Shown here piece by piece: positions 49,889 to 59,924 of a DNA stretch of 64,000 nt. The DNA comes from Bacteroidaceae bacterium (GTDB lineage: Bacteria > Bacteroidota > Bacteroidia > Bacteroidales > Bacteroidaceae): contig JAGBKI010000017.1 of the NCBI GenBank assembly GCA_017933995.1, positions 1 through 64,000 on the forward strand. Reading direction: 5' to 3'. The notes under the pieces are model-generated. The model was not told the origin of the DNA and searched no databases. It saw only the letters and a list, made by a program, of their open reading frames with translations. The first letter of the stretch is position 1. The number at the start of each line of letters is the position of its first letter. Position numbers and translations under genes: made by a program.

Positions 49889-52800
49889 ATGAACAGAAGC
49901 AGACTCCTCGCCGCCGTACTGTGTGCACTGCTGAGCACTGGCGTGCTGGCGACATTCCCTGTGACTGCCTACGCGCAGACACCTGGAACGCAGTCTTCCA
50001 CGACAGCCACGGGTGTTGTGTCCGACGAAAACGGCGACCCCATCGTGGGGGCATACGTCGTGCAGACAGGCACGCGTAACGGCGTAATGACCGACACGAA
50101 TGGGCGTTTCAGTCTGAAAAACGTGGCTCAAGGCGCGCAAATCCGCGTGACCTACCTTGGTTATGAGCCACAAACCGTGCGTTGGAACGGTACCGCACTC
50201 GCCCTTGACATGAAACCCGCAGACAACACCCTCAACGCGGCTGTGGTGACGGCTATGGGCATTGTGCGCAAAGAGCGCTCACTCACCTATTCTACACAAC
50301 AGATCAAAGCCAACGAACTGACCATCGTGCCCGATGCCAACGTGGCCAACACGCTCGAAGGCAAGGTGAGCGGCATCACCATTACCACTGCTGCCGGTGG
50401 CGCGGGTGGTACGTCAAAAATCATCATGCGCGGACAGAAGTCCATCCTTGGCAACAGCACGCCGCTCATCGTCGTGGATGGTGTGCCGATGAACAACAAT
50501 GTCACTTATGGTGGCAAACTCGGCATGGGCGATGGTGGCTCTATCACGGCCGAAGGACGCAGTGAAGGTGCCGACCCGCTGTCCATGATCAACCCCGACG
50601 ATATCGAATCAATGAATGTGCTGAAAGGCGCCAATGCCGCAGCACTCTATGGTTCGCAGGCCGCAAACGGCGTCGTAATGATTACCACCAAGAAAGGGCG
50701 CGAGGGCAAAATCGACGTGAACTTCACCACCAACGTAACCTTCGAAACACCGCTGCTCACCCCGAAAATCCAAACCATCTACGGCGCCGACCTCACAGCA
50801 GGCGGCGGTCTGGCTGCAAACGGATGGGGCGCAAAGATAACCGACCGGCCCGCTGACCAATTGGTCATCACCACGCCGTTTGCCAGCGGTTCGCCGTTCC
50901 AAACGGCTGTAAACCCCAACAGTCCCGACGTAGCCACAGGTCTGCCCAGCGCCACCTACGACATACACCTGCGCAACAAGGGGCACAACGACGTGGACGA
51001 CTTCTTCCGAACAGGAACCACGTTCAACAACTCCATATCGCTGAGCGGTGGCACGGAAAAGATAAAGACTTACTTCTCGTATGCCAACAGCCACACTAAT
51101 GGCATGATTGAGAACAACTCATACAACCGCAACACGCTGGCCTTCCGCCAAAGCTACAAGTTGTGGAAACGCGTGAGCATTGACGCCTCGCTGAACTATG
51201 TACAGACCGTGACGCGCAACCGTCCCGGCGGCGGCGGATTGCTCAACCCCATCTACCACCTCTACACCACGCCCAACAACGTAGACATGGGCTACTACAA
51301 AAACCACTACACTACCTACGGACAGTGGTATAACTCCACCGCACAGAGCCTCTACCAGAAGACGAACGTTGGTGGGAAAGATTATTGGGAACTGGCAAAA
51401 TACTATGCCCTGCTCAGCGGTCCGCGCCAGGAATGGGCCTATATGGCTGCACCCTATAACAACCCCTACTGGCTCACCAACATGAACAACAGCAAGCAGA
51501 AGACGGAGCGTGTCTACGGATCGTTCACGGGCAAGGTAGACATCATTGACGGGCTGGCCTTCCAGGCACGCTTGGGTATGGACTACAGCCGCTTCAACAG
51601 CGACACCAAGCGCTACGCAACCACATTCCTGCAAAGCGGTTACCTGATGAACGACTACGGTATGTACTACTGGGGTGCCAGCCGTCGCACAGAACTTTAC
51701 ACCGACTATCTGCTCTCCTACAACAAGCAGCTCAACGAAGATTGGAGCCTCAGTGCCACAGCTGGTTACGTGGGACATACGACCAAGAGCAAAGGCAACG
51801 ACCTTGGCGTGTCAGCCACATGGATTGACGGGATGCACCAGATTGCTTCGACGCAGGTGAATCGTTTCCAGACCGACTCTGGCGATGCAGGTGCGCTGGG
51901 CAACAGCAGCTCGTCCGACTGGGATCAGGCTGCACTCTTCACCGCACAGGTGGGATGGCGCGACAAGATTTACGTAGATGCCTCCTACCGTCAGGACTGG
52001 TACAAGGCGTTCAAGCAGTTCCACGTGACACGCGGAACGTCCATATCCTACGGATACTGGGGTGTCGGTGCCAACGCCATCGTGAGCGAACTGCTGAAGA
52101 TGCCCGAGTGGATAAACTACCTGAAGTATCGCGCCAGCTACTCGCAAGTGGGTAACTCCATTCCCAACACGCTTTACAACATGGCTTCGGCCAGCTCGCG
52201 CACCGATGCCGTGAACCTGAGCGGATACAACCGCTTTGAAAACCCTGTGCCCGAAAAGACAAGTTCGTTCGAGACGGGTATAGAGATGATGTTGCTGGAC
52301 AACCGCATGAACTTCGACTTCACGTTCTACAATGCCATCGCCGACCACCTTTATATGACCGTCGGCGTAGCTGGCAAGACTACACCCGTTAATTCTGCCA
52401 AGGTGCGCAACACTGGCTTCGAGGCCACATTGGGCTATACCTTCCACTTCGGCGAATGGCGCTGGAAACCGCAGTTCAACGTGTCCTTTGACGACAACAA
52501 GATCCTGCGCAGTGCGTACAAGCAAGACGGCTCTGAGAACCCCTACTGTCAGGCACTCGGCGGTGCTACGGTCATCTACAAAGAAGGTGGCTCCGTGGGC
52601 GACCTTTACGTAACCGACTTCAAGCGCGACGAAAATGGTGTGCTCATCCTCAATCGCACCACGCTCGCTCCGCAGTATGACAACCTCAACGCCAACAGCA
52701 AGTACGTTGGCAACATGAACTCCAAGTGGCAGCTTGGCTGGAGCAACACGATCAACTGGAAGAACTTCCAGCTCTTCTTCCTCATCAACGGGCGCATCGG

Positions 52801-53272
52801 CGGCAAGGTCATCTCGCAGACCGAAGGCTACCTGGACAACTTGGGTCTGTCGCAGCGCACAGCCAAAGCCCGTCTCTATGCCGAACAACATGGCATCTAC
52901 GCCGCCGACGGGCGTCTGGGCATGTACATCCACGGCAAGCCTGGCACCAATGGCGTAGAAGGCGACTACATCGTGGCCATCGAAGACTACTACACCACCA
53001 TCGGCGGAAGCGCAAGCCCCACTCCGTATATATATAAGGCCACCAATTTCCGCCTGCGCGAACTGTCGCTGAGCTACACATTCCGCAACCTCATCGGAGA
53101 AAATAAGAATCTGACACTCTCCTTCGTAGGGCGCAACCTGTTCTTCCTTTACAAGGATGCTCCTGTAGACCCCGACATCTCACTCTCCACCACGAACGGC
53201 CTCGGCGGCTTCGAGTACTTCAGTATGCCTTCAGCCCGTTCCTTCGGTTTCTCGGCGAAGCTTAACTTCTAA
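49889..53272 (+). CDS. SusC/RagA-family TonB-dependent outer-membrane transporter
   Basis: 1127 aa. A signal peptide ends near residue 30 (TAYAQ). A carboxypeptidase-regulatory-like domain (about 40-110; GVVSDENGDPIVGAYVVQTGT) is followed by the plug (about 115-260; VVTAMGIVRKERSLTYSTQQ, DGVPMNNNVTYG) and a 22-stranded barrel ending in LNF. It imports large ligands across the outer membrane using TonB energy and is paired with the SusD-like lipoprotein that caps it. Given the GH85 gene downstream, the ligand is probably a released N-glycan. No SusR or ECF sigma/anti-sigma gene lies in the window. The leader promoter box is at 49732. Confidence 0.95.
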   Translation: MNRSRLLAAVLCALLSTGVLATFPVTAYAQTPGTQSSTTATGVVSDENGDPIVGAYVVQTGTRNGVMTDTNGRFSLKNVAQGAQIRVTYLGYEPQTVRWNGTALALDMKPADNTLNAAVVTAMGIVRKERSLTYSTQQIKANELTIVPDANVANTLEGKVSGITITTAAGGAGGTSKIIMRGQKSILGNSTPLIVVDGVPMNNNVTYGGKLGMGDGGSITAEGRSEGADPLSMINPDDIESMNVLKGANAAALYGSQAANGVVMITTKKGREGKIDVNFTTNVTFETPLLTPKIQTIYGADLTAGGGLAANGWGAKITDRPADQLVITTPFASGSPFQTAVNPNSPDVATGLPSATYDIHLRNKGHNDVDDFFRTGTTFNNSISLSGGTEKIKTYFSYANSHTNGMIENNSYNRNTLAFRQSYKLWKRVSIDASLNYVQTVTRNRPGGGGLLNPIYHLYTTPNNVDMGYYKNHYTTYGQWYNSTAQSLYQKTNVGGKDYWELAKYYALLSGPRQEWAYMAAPYNNPYWLTNMNNSKQKTERVYGSFTGKVDIIDGLAFQARLGMDYSRFNSDTKRYATTFLQSGYLMNDYGMYYWGASRRTELYTDYLLSYNKQLNEDWSLSATAGYVGHTTKSKGNDLGVSATWIDGMHQIASTQVNRFQTDSGDAGALGNSSSSDWDQAALFTAQVGWRDKIYVDASYRQDWYKAFKQFHVTRGTSISYGYWGVGANAIVSELLKMPEWINYLKYRASYSQVGNSIPNTLYNMASASSRTDAVNLSGYNRFENPVPEKTSSFETGIEMMLLDNRMNFDFTFYNAIADHLYMTVGVAGKTTPVNSAKVRNTGFEATLGYTFHFGEWRWKPQFNVSFDDNKILRSAYKQDGSENPYCQALGGATVIYKEGGSVGDLYVTDFKRDENGVLILNRTTLAPQYDNLNANSKYVGNMNSKWQLGWSNTINWKNFQLFFLINGRIGGKVISQTEGYLDNLGLSQRTAKARLYAEQHGIYAADGRLGMYIHGKPGTNGVEGDYIVAIEDYYTTIGGSASPTPYIYKATNFRLRELSLSYTFRNLIGENKNLTLSFVGRNLFFLYKDAPVDPDISLSTTNGLGGFEYFSMPSARSFGFSAKLNF

Positions 53273-53292
53273 TCCCCATTCCGGCTAACACA

Positions 53293-55164
53293 ATGAAAAC
53301 TTATAATTTAATCCTCACGACGGCTCTCGTGCTTGGCGGCCTGGGCGCACAATCTTGCCTTGACTACGACTCCGAAACCGCCAACCTCAAGTACGAACAG
53401 TTTGTGGTGTCCGAGGACGTGCAAATTCTCTCTGGCACCCCCGACTCCATCAACTATCACAAGGAAATCACGCAGGAAGGGCTCACGGCAGCGGCCAACA
53501 ACGACGAGCTGACCACGCTTCTGCGCGCCACCATCACTGGGCAGTACTGCCTGCTGGGCGGCAAAGAGGGGCAGACACCTGGTTCGCACGCCTACCAGTA
53601 TCAGTATATCTGTACGGACGGTTACGCACAGTATGCCGTGGTGCCCCACTACTATTTCGCCTATTCCAACGACCACAATTTCAACTCGACGTACTACATC
53701 AACTTGAGTTTTAACCCAGGTCCTCAGGGCGGCTTCTCAGGTATGAAGAACAGCGTGACTCCCGTGCTCAACCATCCGCTCATAGACTCCATCCCCGAGC
53801 TGAAAGCCATTAACCTGCTCATCTACGACTACGGCGCATCCATCATGGCCGACACCTATGGCCCGTTCCCCTATCAGGAGTACAAAAACAACCGCACCGA
53901 AGCCCCCTTCACCTACAACGATGTGGAGAGTGTCTACATGACCATCATTGCCAACATCGACACCATCGTGGCTTGCCTCAACCACTACGAGACCGAACGC
54001 CCCGACTGGTACAAGAACACGGTGCAGCGCCTGCTCAACCGCTACGAAAAACTCACGCTCGACGCCTACAACGGCAACCAGGGGATGAACACGTGGATAC
54101 GTTTCGCCAATTCCCTCAAGTTGCGCTTGGCAATGCGTGCCAGCAAAGTGGTGCCCCAATTGGCTAAACAGTGGGCCGAAGAAGCCGTGGCTGCGGGCGT
54201 GATTGAGAGCTACGACCACCAAATAGGTCTCACCCCGATGAACGAAGGCTTCAACAACCCCATATCGGAAATCACCAAGACGTGGAACGACAGCCGTCTC
54301 GGGGCATCTTTCGAGAGTTTGCTGATGAGCCTCGACCATCCCTACACACACTACCTCTTTGCCAAGAACGGGGAAGACCTCAAGAACAACGCCACGGGTG
54401 AAGTCACGCCCGCAGGCACCCGCATTGTCGGCCTGCGTGCAGGCGGCCACTTCGGCGAGGACCAGCAGTATGCTGGAAACCAATATGTCGGCGTGAGCCA
54501 AGTGCGTTCCATCTACATCGACATGGCACCGCTCTACCTGATGAAATGGGCCGAGGTAGACTTCCTGCGCGCCGAGGGTGCCGTGCGCGGCTGGAACATG
54601 GGCGGCTCGGCAGAGTTCTTCTACTACCGCGCCATCGAACATGCCTCGCTGGCCGACCCCGCACTTGTGGCCGAATCCTGGGGTGACGAGACCGACGACC
54701 AGTACCTCAAGTGGCACGATGGCTTCACCGAGAGCGACGGCACGGTACACCCGCGCTACACCGACTTGGAAGAGGCACTGCCCTACACATACGTTGACCC
54801 CTTCGGCGATACGCCCGACATGCCCAGCGTGACCAAGATTGGTGTGAAGTGGAACGAAGGCGACACGCCCGAAGTGAAACTCGAAAAAATCATCACGCAG
54901 AAGTACATCGCGCTCTACCCTAACAGTTACGAAGCGTGGGCAGAGCTGCGCCGCACGGGCTATCCGCGCCTCTTCCCCGTGCTCAACCCGTGGGAGGGCG
55001 ACGAGAGCCTCGAAGACGGCGACATGATACGCCGCATGACGTTCCCGGGACGCGATGACCCCTCCACCAACAGCGACATCCTCAACACGGGCATCCCTGC
55101 TTTGGGCGGCCCCGACGTACAAGCCTTCCGCCTGTGGTGGGACATCCTCGGCGGCAACTTCTAA
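53293..55164 (+). CDS. SusD/RagB-family nutrient-binding outer-membrane lipoprotein
   Basis: 623 aa, 20 bp after susC. The N-terminus (GGLGAQSCLDYDSE) has a lipobox-like Cys22, so a surface lipoprotein. The TPR-rich helical N-terminal half (ELKAINLLIYDYGASIMADTYGPFPYQE, NRYEKLTLDAYNGNQGMNTWIRFANSLKLRLAMRASK) and C-terminal IITQKYIALYPNSYEAWAELRRTGYPRL are typical of the SusD-like family. It forms the lid on SusC and captures the oligosaccharide. The glycan specificity cannot be read from sequence. A perfect 11-bp hairpin follows the stop. Confidence 0.94.
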   Translation: MKTYNLILTTALVLGGLGAQSCLDYDSETANLKYEQFVVSEDVQILSGTPDSINYHKEITQEGLTAAANNDELTTLLRATITGQYCLLGGKEGQTPGSHAYQYQYICTDGYAQYAVVPHYYFAYSNDHNFNSTYYINLSFNPGPQGGFSGMKNSVTPVLNHPLIDSIPELKAINLLIYDYGASIMADTYGPFPYQEYKNNRTEAPFTYNDVESVYMTIIANIDTIVACLNHYETERPDWYKNTVQRLLNRYEKLTLDAYNGNQGMNTWIRFANSLKLRLAMRASKVVPQLAKQWAEEAVAAGVIESYDHQIGLTPMNEGFNNPISEITKTWNDSRLGASFESLLMSLDHPYTHYLFAKNGEDLKNNATGEVTPAGTRIVGLRAGGHFGEDQQYAGNQYVGVSQVRSIYIDMAPLYLMKWAEVDFLRAEGAVRGWNMGGSAEFFYYRAIEHASLADPALVAESWGDETDDQYLKWHDGFTESDGTVHPRYTDLEEALPYTYVDPFGDTPDMPSVTKIGVKWNEGDTPEVKLEKIITQKYIALYPNSYEAWAELRRTGYPRLFPVLNPWEGDESLEDGDMIRRMTFPGRDDPSTNSDILNTGIPALGGPDVQAFRLWWDILGGNF

Positions 55165-55182
55165 AATCATCATCACAAGTAC

Positions 55183-55222
55183 AGGGACTATAGCCACACG
55201 GAACCGGGCGACTATAGTCCCT
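55183..55222 (+). terminator. Hairpin between susD and the GH85 gene
   Basis: A perfect 11-bp stem (55183-55193 with 55212-55222; AGGGACTATAG) with an 18-nt loop and no T-run. It may partially terminate or protect the susCD message, giving unequal expression of the enzyme gene. Confidence 0.55.
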
Positions 55223-55245
55223 ATACATTAATCTTTACCACAACA

Positions 55246-58200
55246 ATGAAAAAACTTTTGCTTTCCAGCGCACTGCTGGCGCTCTTCGCAGCCGCCCCCG
55301 TGCAGCGAGTCGCAGCGCAAAGCTACGACGCAAGCGCCTCGACCGAGATCTTCGACTTTTCGCCCTTTAGCGACGAAGCGATGCTCAACCTCTTCTACGA
55401 CGCCTTGCAACAAGGCCGTAACTACCCCACCACCGCCGAGTTCGAAGCCGCAGGTTTCAACATGACCGACGTAGAGTTCGTGCGTAGCCACGTGCGCCGC
55501 GCAGCCCTGCTCGACGACCAGGCAGGCCAGCTCCGCAGCAACGTCAAGAACACGCGCCGCGTGTGGATGAACATCCCGATGGGTTCCGCGAAAATCATTG
55601 GCGGCTACCCCGGCACCAACCCTGGCGACGACACCTATTCGCTTTGGAACTACACACACCTGTTCGGCTCGTGGAATCACGGCATCTTCCAAGCGCCCGG
55701 CGCGTGGATAGACGCCGCCCATCAAAACGGCACCGACATGATGTCGGGCATCAAGTTCTTTGAAAGCTGGACGGCAGGCTCGCAGCCCACAGGTTGGCAG
55801 AAAATCATCACCACCAAGGAGACCGACGGCTCGTTCCGCTATGTGAAGCCCCTCATCAACTGCCTGCGCTACTTTGGCAGCGACGGCATCAACTACAACT
55901 GGGAGGCCAGCGGCTACGACGAAGAAGACGTAGTGGCTTTCCACAAGGCACTCTACAAAGAGGCCGCCGCACAAGGTTTCGACAGCTTCCACATCGGCCT
56001 CTACACCCAGCGCAACTCGCTCGTGGCAAGCTACGCCAACGCCATGTTCGGCAACAGCGAGACGGGCAAGACAACCGACCTCATGCTCAACTACAGCAAC
56101 GGCGACTTCACCGGCACCTACCAGATGCGCTCTTCCATCACCGCTGCCAACAATGCGATGGGCACCAGCGACGGCCTTTATGCCGGTGTGTGGATCGTGA
56201 CGATGAACCGCTCTTGGACCAATCTCAGTGGCAACGACATCGGCGCCTGCCTCTGGGGCGAACACGCCAGCAGCCGTTTCTGGAGCTACAACGTGGGCAA
56301 CGATGCGCAGAACTTCCAGGCCAATTACCAGGCCATGCTCGAGCGCGCCTTCAGCGGCGGCAACCGCAACCCGGCCAACCTCCCCACGATGAGCAACAGC
56401 GGCAACGAATACGGCTGGACGAACAACGGCACCACCCCGCCGCTCTCCAAGTTCGGCGGTCTGGCCACATACTTCCCCGAACGCACGGCCATACAAGGCA
56501 GCCTACCCTTCCACACCTACTTCAACATCGGCACGGGCGACATCTACAACTACCACGGCAAGCAGACCCACGGCAACTGGTACAACCTCTCCACGCAGGA
56601 CGTCGTGCCGACCTACCGCTGGCTCGTCTACAACGCTGGCACCACCACCGTCAGCACCGCCATTCAGCCCGAGTACTCCATCGAAGACGCCTGGAACGGC
56701 GGCTCCTGCCTCAAACTCGCAGGCACGCCTTCCGCCAGTGGCACCGACATCGTGCTCTTCCGCACCCGCCTCACGGGCACCAGCGGGCAGCCCTTTGCCA
56801 AAATAGCCGTCAAGACCGGACAGGAGGGCGAAAACGAAACCGGCCTCTACGTCATCGTCAAGACAGGCGGTGCTTGGAAAGAATATCCCGTGGGCAAGGT
56901 CGAAGGCACAGCATGGCAGGAAAAGACCATCGAGCTGAGCGGCCTCTCCAGCAGCGACCAAATTGACTTCATCGGCCTGCGCGTCAAGGGCGACGGCGGC
57001 GCGTACAAGATTCTCGTCGGCGAACTGCAAATCAACGACGAAGCCACCACACAGCCCACGCCCATCAAGGACAACCTCACCGCAGAGGTCAAGCGCGAAA
57101 CCACCAACATGTTCAGCGTGAAGCTCAACTGGGAACTCGATGCCACCGTGCCCGCCAGCGGTCTGCTCTACAACGACGACGCCAACATCCACCACTTCGA
57201 GGTGCTCTACAAGAACGGTGAGAGCGGGCGCATCAGCGTGGTGAGCCACGTACAAGGCTGGTCGGCCTTCGTTGGCAACAAGGTGCTGGCCGAGGACGAA
57301 GACCCGTGGTTCGGCGTACGCGCCGTGTCCACCGACCTCAAGACCTACGGCGAACCCGTTTGGCGACACGTCGTGCGCAGCACCAATGTGCCCGCTGGCA
57401 CCGCCGAGGGCGACCTGCTCTATCCCGGCGAAAGCGTCATCAACGTCGCCGCCGCAGGCTTCCAAACCGCCGTGCAGTACCGCTACCTCACCAGCGTAAC
57501 CACCACCGGCGCCACAACCCAGGATCTGAACTACGTCGGCACGCGCGACATGGACTACCCCGAACCTCAGGACAACGACAACTACATCGATGCCCACCAG
57601 ACAGCAGTGCTCAAGGTAAAGCAGGGCGACGTCATCCAGTTCAACTACGTGATGAACACCAACAGCGACGGTTTGCAGTGGTGTGTCATGAAAGCCTACG
57701 CCGACTGGAACATGAACGGCTACTTCGAGGGCGGCACCGACGAGTTGCTTGTAGAACAAGGCACCGCCAACACCAACAACAGCATCGAAAACACGCCCGA
57801 AAGGAGCACCTCGCCCCTCCACGGCAACGGCTACAGCAGCAGCCCGCTCGTGCCCTTCAGCTTCAAGGTGCCCGACGACGCCGTTTGCGGAAAAGGCCGC
57901 ATCCGCATCGTCTTCACCGACGCTTGGGAACCCCACCCCGGCCCCATCGGACTCACCGCCAAGGGCTACACGCTCGACCTCGGCATAGAGATTACGGGCG
58001 ACAACCCGCAGCGCGTGGCAGTCGTGACCCGCGACCAGGGCGTGGCCGACGAACCCGAAGGATTGGGCGAACTCACAGCCATTCGCACCGTAGAGAGCGG
58101 CGCAGCCTCGTCCGCCACGTTCAACGGCACTGCCATCACGCTCACAAGCGTTGAGCAGGTATGGCTCTACACTGCCGACGGACGCCTTGTGAAATATGCC

Positions 58201-58308
58201 GCAGGCAACCCCACTTCGCTCGCCACGCGCGGCCTCGCCCCCGGCGTCTACATCGTCAAGATGCAGGCCGACGGCGTAATCCGCTCGCAAAAGGTCGTGA
58301 TTAAGTAA
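55246..58308 (+). CDS. GH85-like endo-beta-N-acetylglucosaminidase with T9SS sorting tail
   Basis: 1020 aa. Signal peptide to about residue 25 (RVAAQ). Residues 30-470 are a TIM barrel with PGAWIDAAHQNGTDMMSG and SDGINYNWE, where Asn218 and Glu220 stand as the N-x-E catalytic pair of GH85; the segment also satisfies the GH18-type DGxxxxxE pattern, so family assignment is likely rather than sure. A lectin- or CBM-like domain (about 500-615), an Fn3-like domain (about 625-715), a GEVED-like domain (about 725-925; YADWNMNGYFEGGTDEL) and a C-terminal type A sorting domain (VWLYTADGRLVKYAAGNP, GLAPGVYIVKMQADG) follow. It cuts the chitobiose core of N-glycans at or outside the cell surface. Confidence 0.8.
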   Translation: MKKLLLSSALLALFAAAPVQRVAAQSYDASASTEIFDFSPFSDEAMLNLFYDALQQGRNYPTTAEFEAAGFNMTDVEFVRSHVRRAALLDDQAGQLRSNVKNTRRVWMNIPMGSAKIIGGYPGTNPGDDTYSLWNYTHLFGSWNHGIFQAPGAWIDAAHQNGTDMMSGIKFFESWTAGSQPTGWQKIITTKETDGSFRYVKPLINCLRYFGSDGINYNWEASGYDEEDVVAFHKALYKEAAAQGFDSFHIGLYTQRNSLVASYANAMFGNSETGKTTDLMLNYSNGDFTGTYQMRSSITAANNAMGTSDGLYAGVWIVTMNRSWTNLSGNDIGACLWGEHASSRFWSYNVGNDAQNFQANYQAMLERAFSGGNRNPANLPTMSNSGNEYGWTNNGTTPPLSKFGGLATYFPERTAIQGSLPFHTYFNIGTGDIYNYHGKQTHGNWYNLSTQDVVPTYRWLVYNAGTTTVSTAIQPEYSIEDAWNGGSCLKLAGTPSASGTDIVLFRTRLTGTSGQPFAKIAVKTGQEGENETGLYVIVKTGGAWKEYPVGKVEGTAWQEKTIELSGLSSSDQIDFIGLRVKGDGGAYKILVGELQINDEATTQPTPIKDNLTAEVKRETTNMFSVKLNWELDATVPASGLLYNDDANIHHFEVLYKNGESGRISVVSHVQGWSAFVGNKVLAEDEDPWFGVRAVSTDLKTYGEPVWRHVVRSTNVPAGTAEGDLLYPGESVINVAAAGFQTAVQYRYLTSVTTTGATTQDLNYVGTRDMDYPEPQDNDNYIDAHQTAVLKVKQGDVIQFNYVMNTNSDGLQWCVMKAYADWNMNGYFEGGTDELLVEQGTANTNNSIENTPERSTSPLHGNGYSSSPLVPFSFKVPDDAVCGKGRIRIVFTDAWEPHPGPIGLTAKGYTLDLGIEITGDNPQRVAVVTRDQGVADEPEGLGELTAIRTVESGAASSATFNGTAITLTSVEQVWLYTADGRLVKYAAGNPTSLATRGLAPGVYIVKMQADGVIRSQKVVIK

Positions 58309-58347
58309 ATCCGGCAGCCCCCTTTATCTGGGTTCCACCCCCACCGG

Positions 58348-58384
58348 CCCGCCCGCTCCCACCACAGGAGCGGGCGGGTTCTTT
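58348..58384 (+). terminator. Intrinsic terminator after the GH85 gene
   Basis: A 12-bp perfect GC-rich stem (58348-58359 with 58367-58378) is followed by TTCTTTT. It ends the SusCD/GH85 unit. The rest of the 363-bp gap to 58672 shows only a small GGACAAGG/CCTTGTCC hairpin (about 58555-58580). Confidence 0.85.
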
Positions 58385-58671
58385 TCGCCTCCATACCGCA
58401 GCACACCCGCGCCATCCTTGCACAAGAGCTTACCGTCATACAGAATCAGCGGCGCAACATTTTTATACCCGAGAGGGATCACCAAAGGCTTCAGAATAGA
58501 TTTTCTGGACACTTACACAATAATCACATCCCCATCCCCGTTTTGATTATAAAGGACAAGGTGCACCGCACTGCCTTGTCCACAAAAGCGCAAGAGCGAC
58601 TATAGAGATTTTTTTTACAAAGGGGCGTATGCCCATGCCCCGCCATTTCACAACCCCCAACCACAACCATT

Positions 58672-59274
58672 ATGGCACAGACAGCGAGAGAAAGAAAACG
58701 AAAAGCCCGCATGACACGCCTCACGGCAATCCTTCTGCTCTTCTGCGGCGCTACGGCAGCGCACGCACAGAGCAAGTTCCACCTGGACCTTGACTACCGT
58801 TACAGTTTTGGTCTCTCGGAGAGTTACGACGGCCACACGCTCGGCCGTGACAAGTACAAGATGGGCGGACACGCCCTCCACCTCGCCGCTCGCTACGACA
58901 TCACGCCCCTTTGGTCTGCCGGAATCGGCGCTGGGCTTGACCGTTACACCGAGCCCGACTATAACACGCTCCCCGTCTTCGCTACGGTGCGCTACAAGTT
59001 CCTCAGCAGTGTCCCGAACGCCTATGCCTTCGCCGATGCGGGCTACGCCATCAAGGCAGGGGACTACACGCAAGGCTTTACGGGCAGTCTGGGCGTCGGC
59101 TATACGCACCTGTTCACCCGAAGGTTCGGCCTGAACTTCCAGTTGGCCTATAATTTGAAACAATTCACCGGCCTGCCGTATTACACCATTGACACAGCCT
59201 CTGGCTATGCCTCTTACAGCGAAGTGAGCAGCACCCGCCACTCCATCGCACTGGGCATAGGTATCACTTTCTGA
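58672..59274 (+). CDS. Small outer-membrane beta-barrel protein
   Basis: 200 aa from ATG 58672; the later Met at 58711 would give a more normal signal peptide (MTRLTAILLLFCGATAAHAQ) without the Arg/Lys-rich 13-residue extension, and is equally possible. The mature protein alternates strands (FHLDLDYRYSFGLSES, WSAGIGAGLDRYT, AYAFADAGYAIKAGD, LNFQLAYNLKQFTG) and ends HSIALGIGITF with terminal Phe, as in 8-stranded barrels. It lies within the glycan locus but behind the GH85 terminator. Function unknown. Confidence 0.75.
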   Translation: MAQTARERKRKARMTRLTAILLLFCGATAAHAQSKFHLDLDYRYSFGLSESYDGHTLGRDKYKMGGHALHLAARYDITPLWSAGIGAGLDRYTEPDYNTLPVFATVRYKFLSSVPNAYAFADAGYAIKAGDYTQGFTGSLGVGYTHLFTRRFGLNFQLAYNLKQFTGLPYYTIDTASGYASYSEVSSTRHSIALGIGITF

Positions 59275-59277
59275 GGA

Positions 59278-59369
59278 TTTAGAAATTAGGAGTCAGGGAT
59301 TAGGATGCGCGGAAGGCGGACAAAGAGTCATGCCGGATGGCAAATCCTAATCCCTAACTCCTAATTCCC
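59278..59369. repeat. Inverted TTAGGATTAGG-word element with GCGCGGAAGGCG core
   Basis: The left arm (59278-59305) and right arm (59344-59369) are inverted degenerate copies; the core shares GCGCGGAAGGCG with the Vor-operon spacer at 23487-23580. It begins 4 bp after the OMP gene stop. Confidence 0.78.
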
Positions 59370-59470
59370 TTTTCCCGCCAAGAGGAAGAAGGAAAATCCA
59401 AACCACGAAAAAAACTTTTATTTTGCAAAATAAACATTGCAGAATGCTTTGCGGAATAAAAACCTTGGCT

Positions 59471-59643
59471 TACTTTTGCATCCGTAAATCAGTCCTGCGG
59501 GGAGCGCCCCGAGGACGTGTCTGTTTCAACTCTTTGCGGGGTCATCGTTTCCCATTTTTTTGCCCCGCTTTGTCTTTTCATCTTACACTAATACCATTGA
59601 AAAACGCCCGGCCGGATGTGAATCCCGCCGGGTGCTCTTTTTT
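59471..59643 (+). ncRNA. Candidate small non-coding RNA with own promoter and terminator
   Basis: A full promoter (TTTGC 59448-59452, 18-bp gap, TACTTTTGC 59471-59479) is followed by about 160 nt without a convincing frame. The transcript would contain a hairpin GTCC...GGGG/CCCC...GGAC (59492-59515), a second stem GCGGGG/CCCCGC (about 59536-59567) and a terminator-like CCCGGC/GCCGGG stem (59605-59633) ending in six T (59638-59643). I do not recognise a known RNA family. Confidence 0.4.
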
Positions 59644-59840
59644 GTGACAAGCCGTATGGGCGGTGCGAAAGGCCGCAAGGCAAAGCACCCACATCGTGAC
59701 GCTGCAAACCTCGCCCAGGAAGCACTCCCTGTTATTTCATCCCACACAAAAAAGTACGGAAGCGCTGGGAAAACCGGCAAAAGTCGCAAGCAAAACCAAG
59801 CGTGCCCACGCAAATCGTACTTACCGTGGGTTAATTCTCC

Positions 59841-59924
59841 AAACTAAGGCTTAATTTGTATAAACTAAGGCTTAGTTTGTACAAATCAAGGCTTAATTTC
59901 GCCAAACTTAGGCTTAATTTGCAG
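59841..59924. repeat. Array of four 21-bp units (copy 3, all direct)
   Basis: Units at 59841-59861, 59862-59882, 59883-59903 and 59904-59924, each with AAGGCTTA or TAGGCTTA at the same phase as copies 1 and 2. The outer flank GGGTTAATTCTCC matches copy 1, but the fourth unit is direct instead of inverted and its right end is degenerate. Confidence 0.82.

Noticed and set aside
58324..58512. 62-aa minus-strand frame starting MSRKSILKPLVIPLGYKN
   Set aside because: It runs through the GH85 terminator hairpin, which supplies its Pro/Gly-rich end, and no promoter precedes it.
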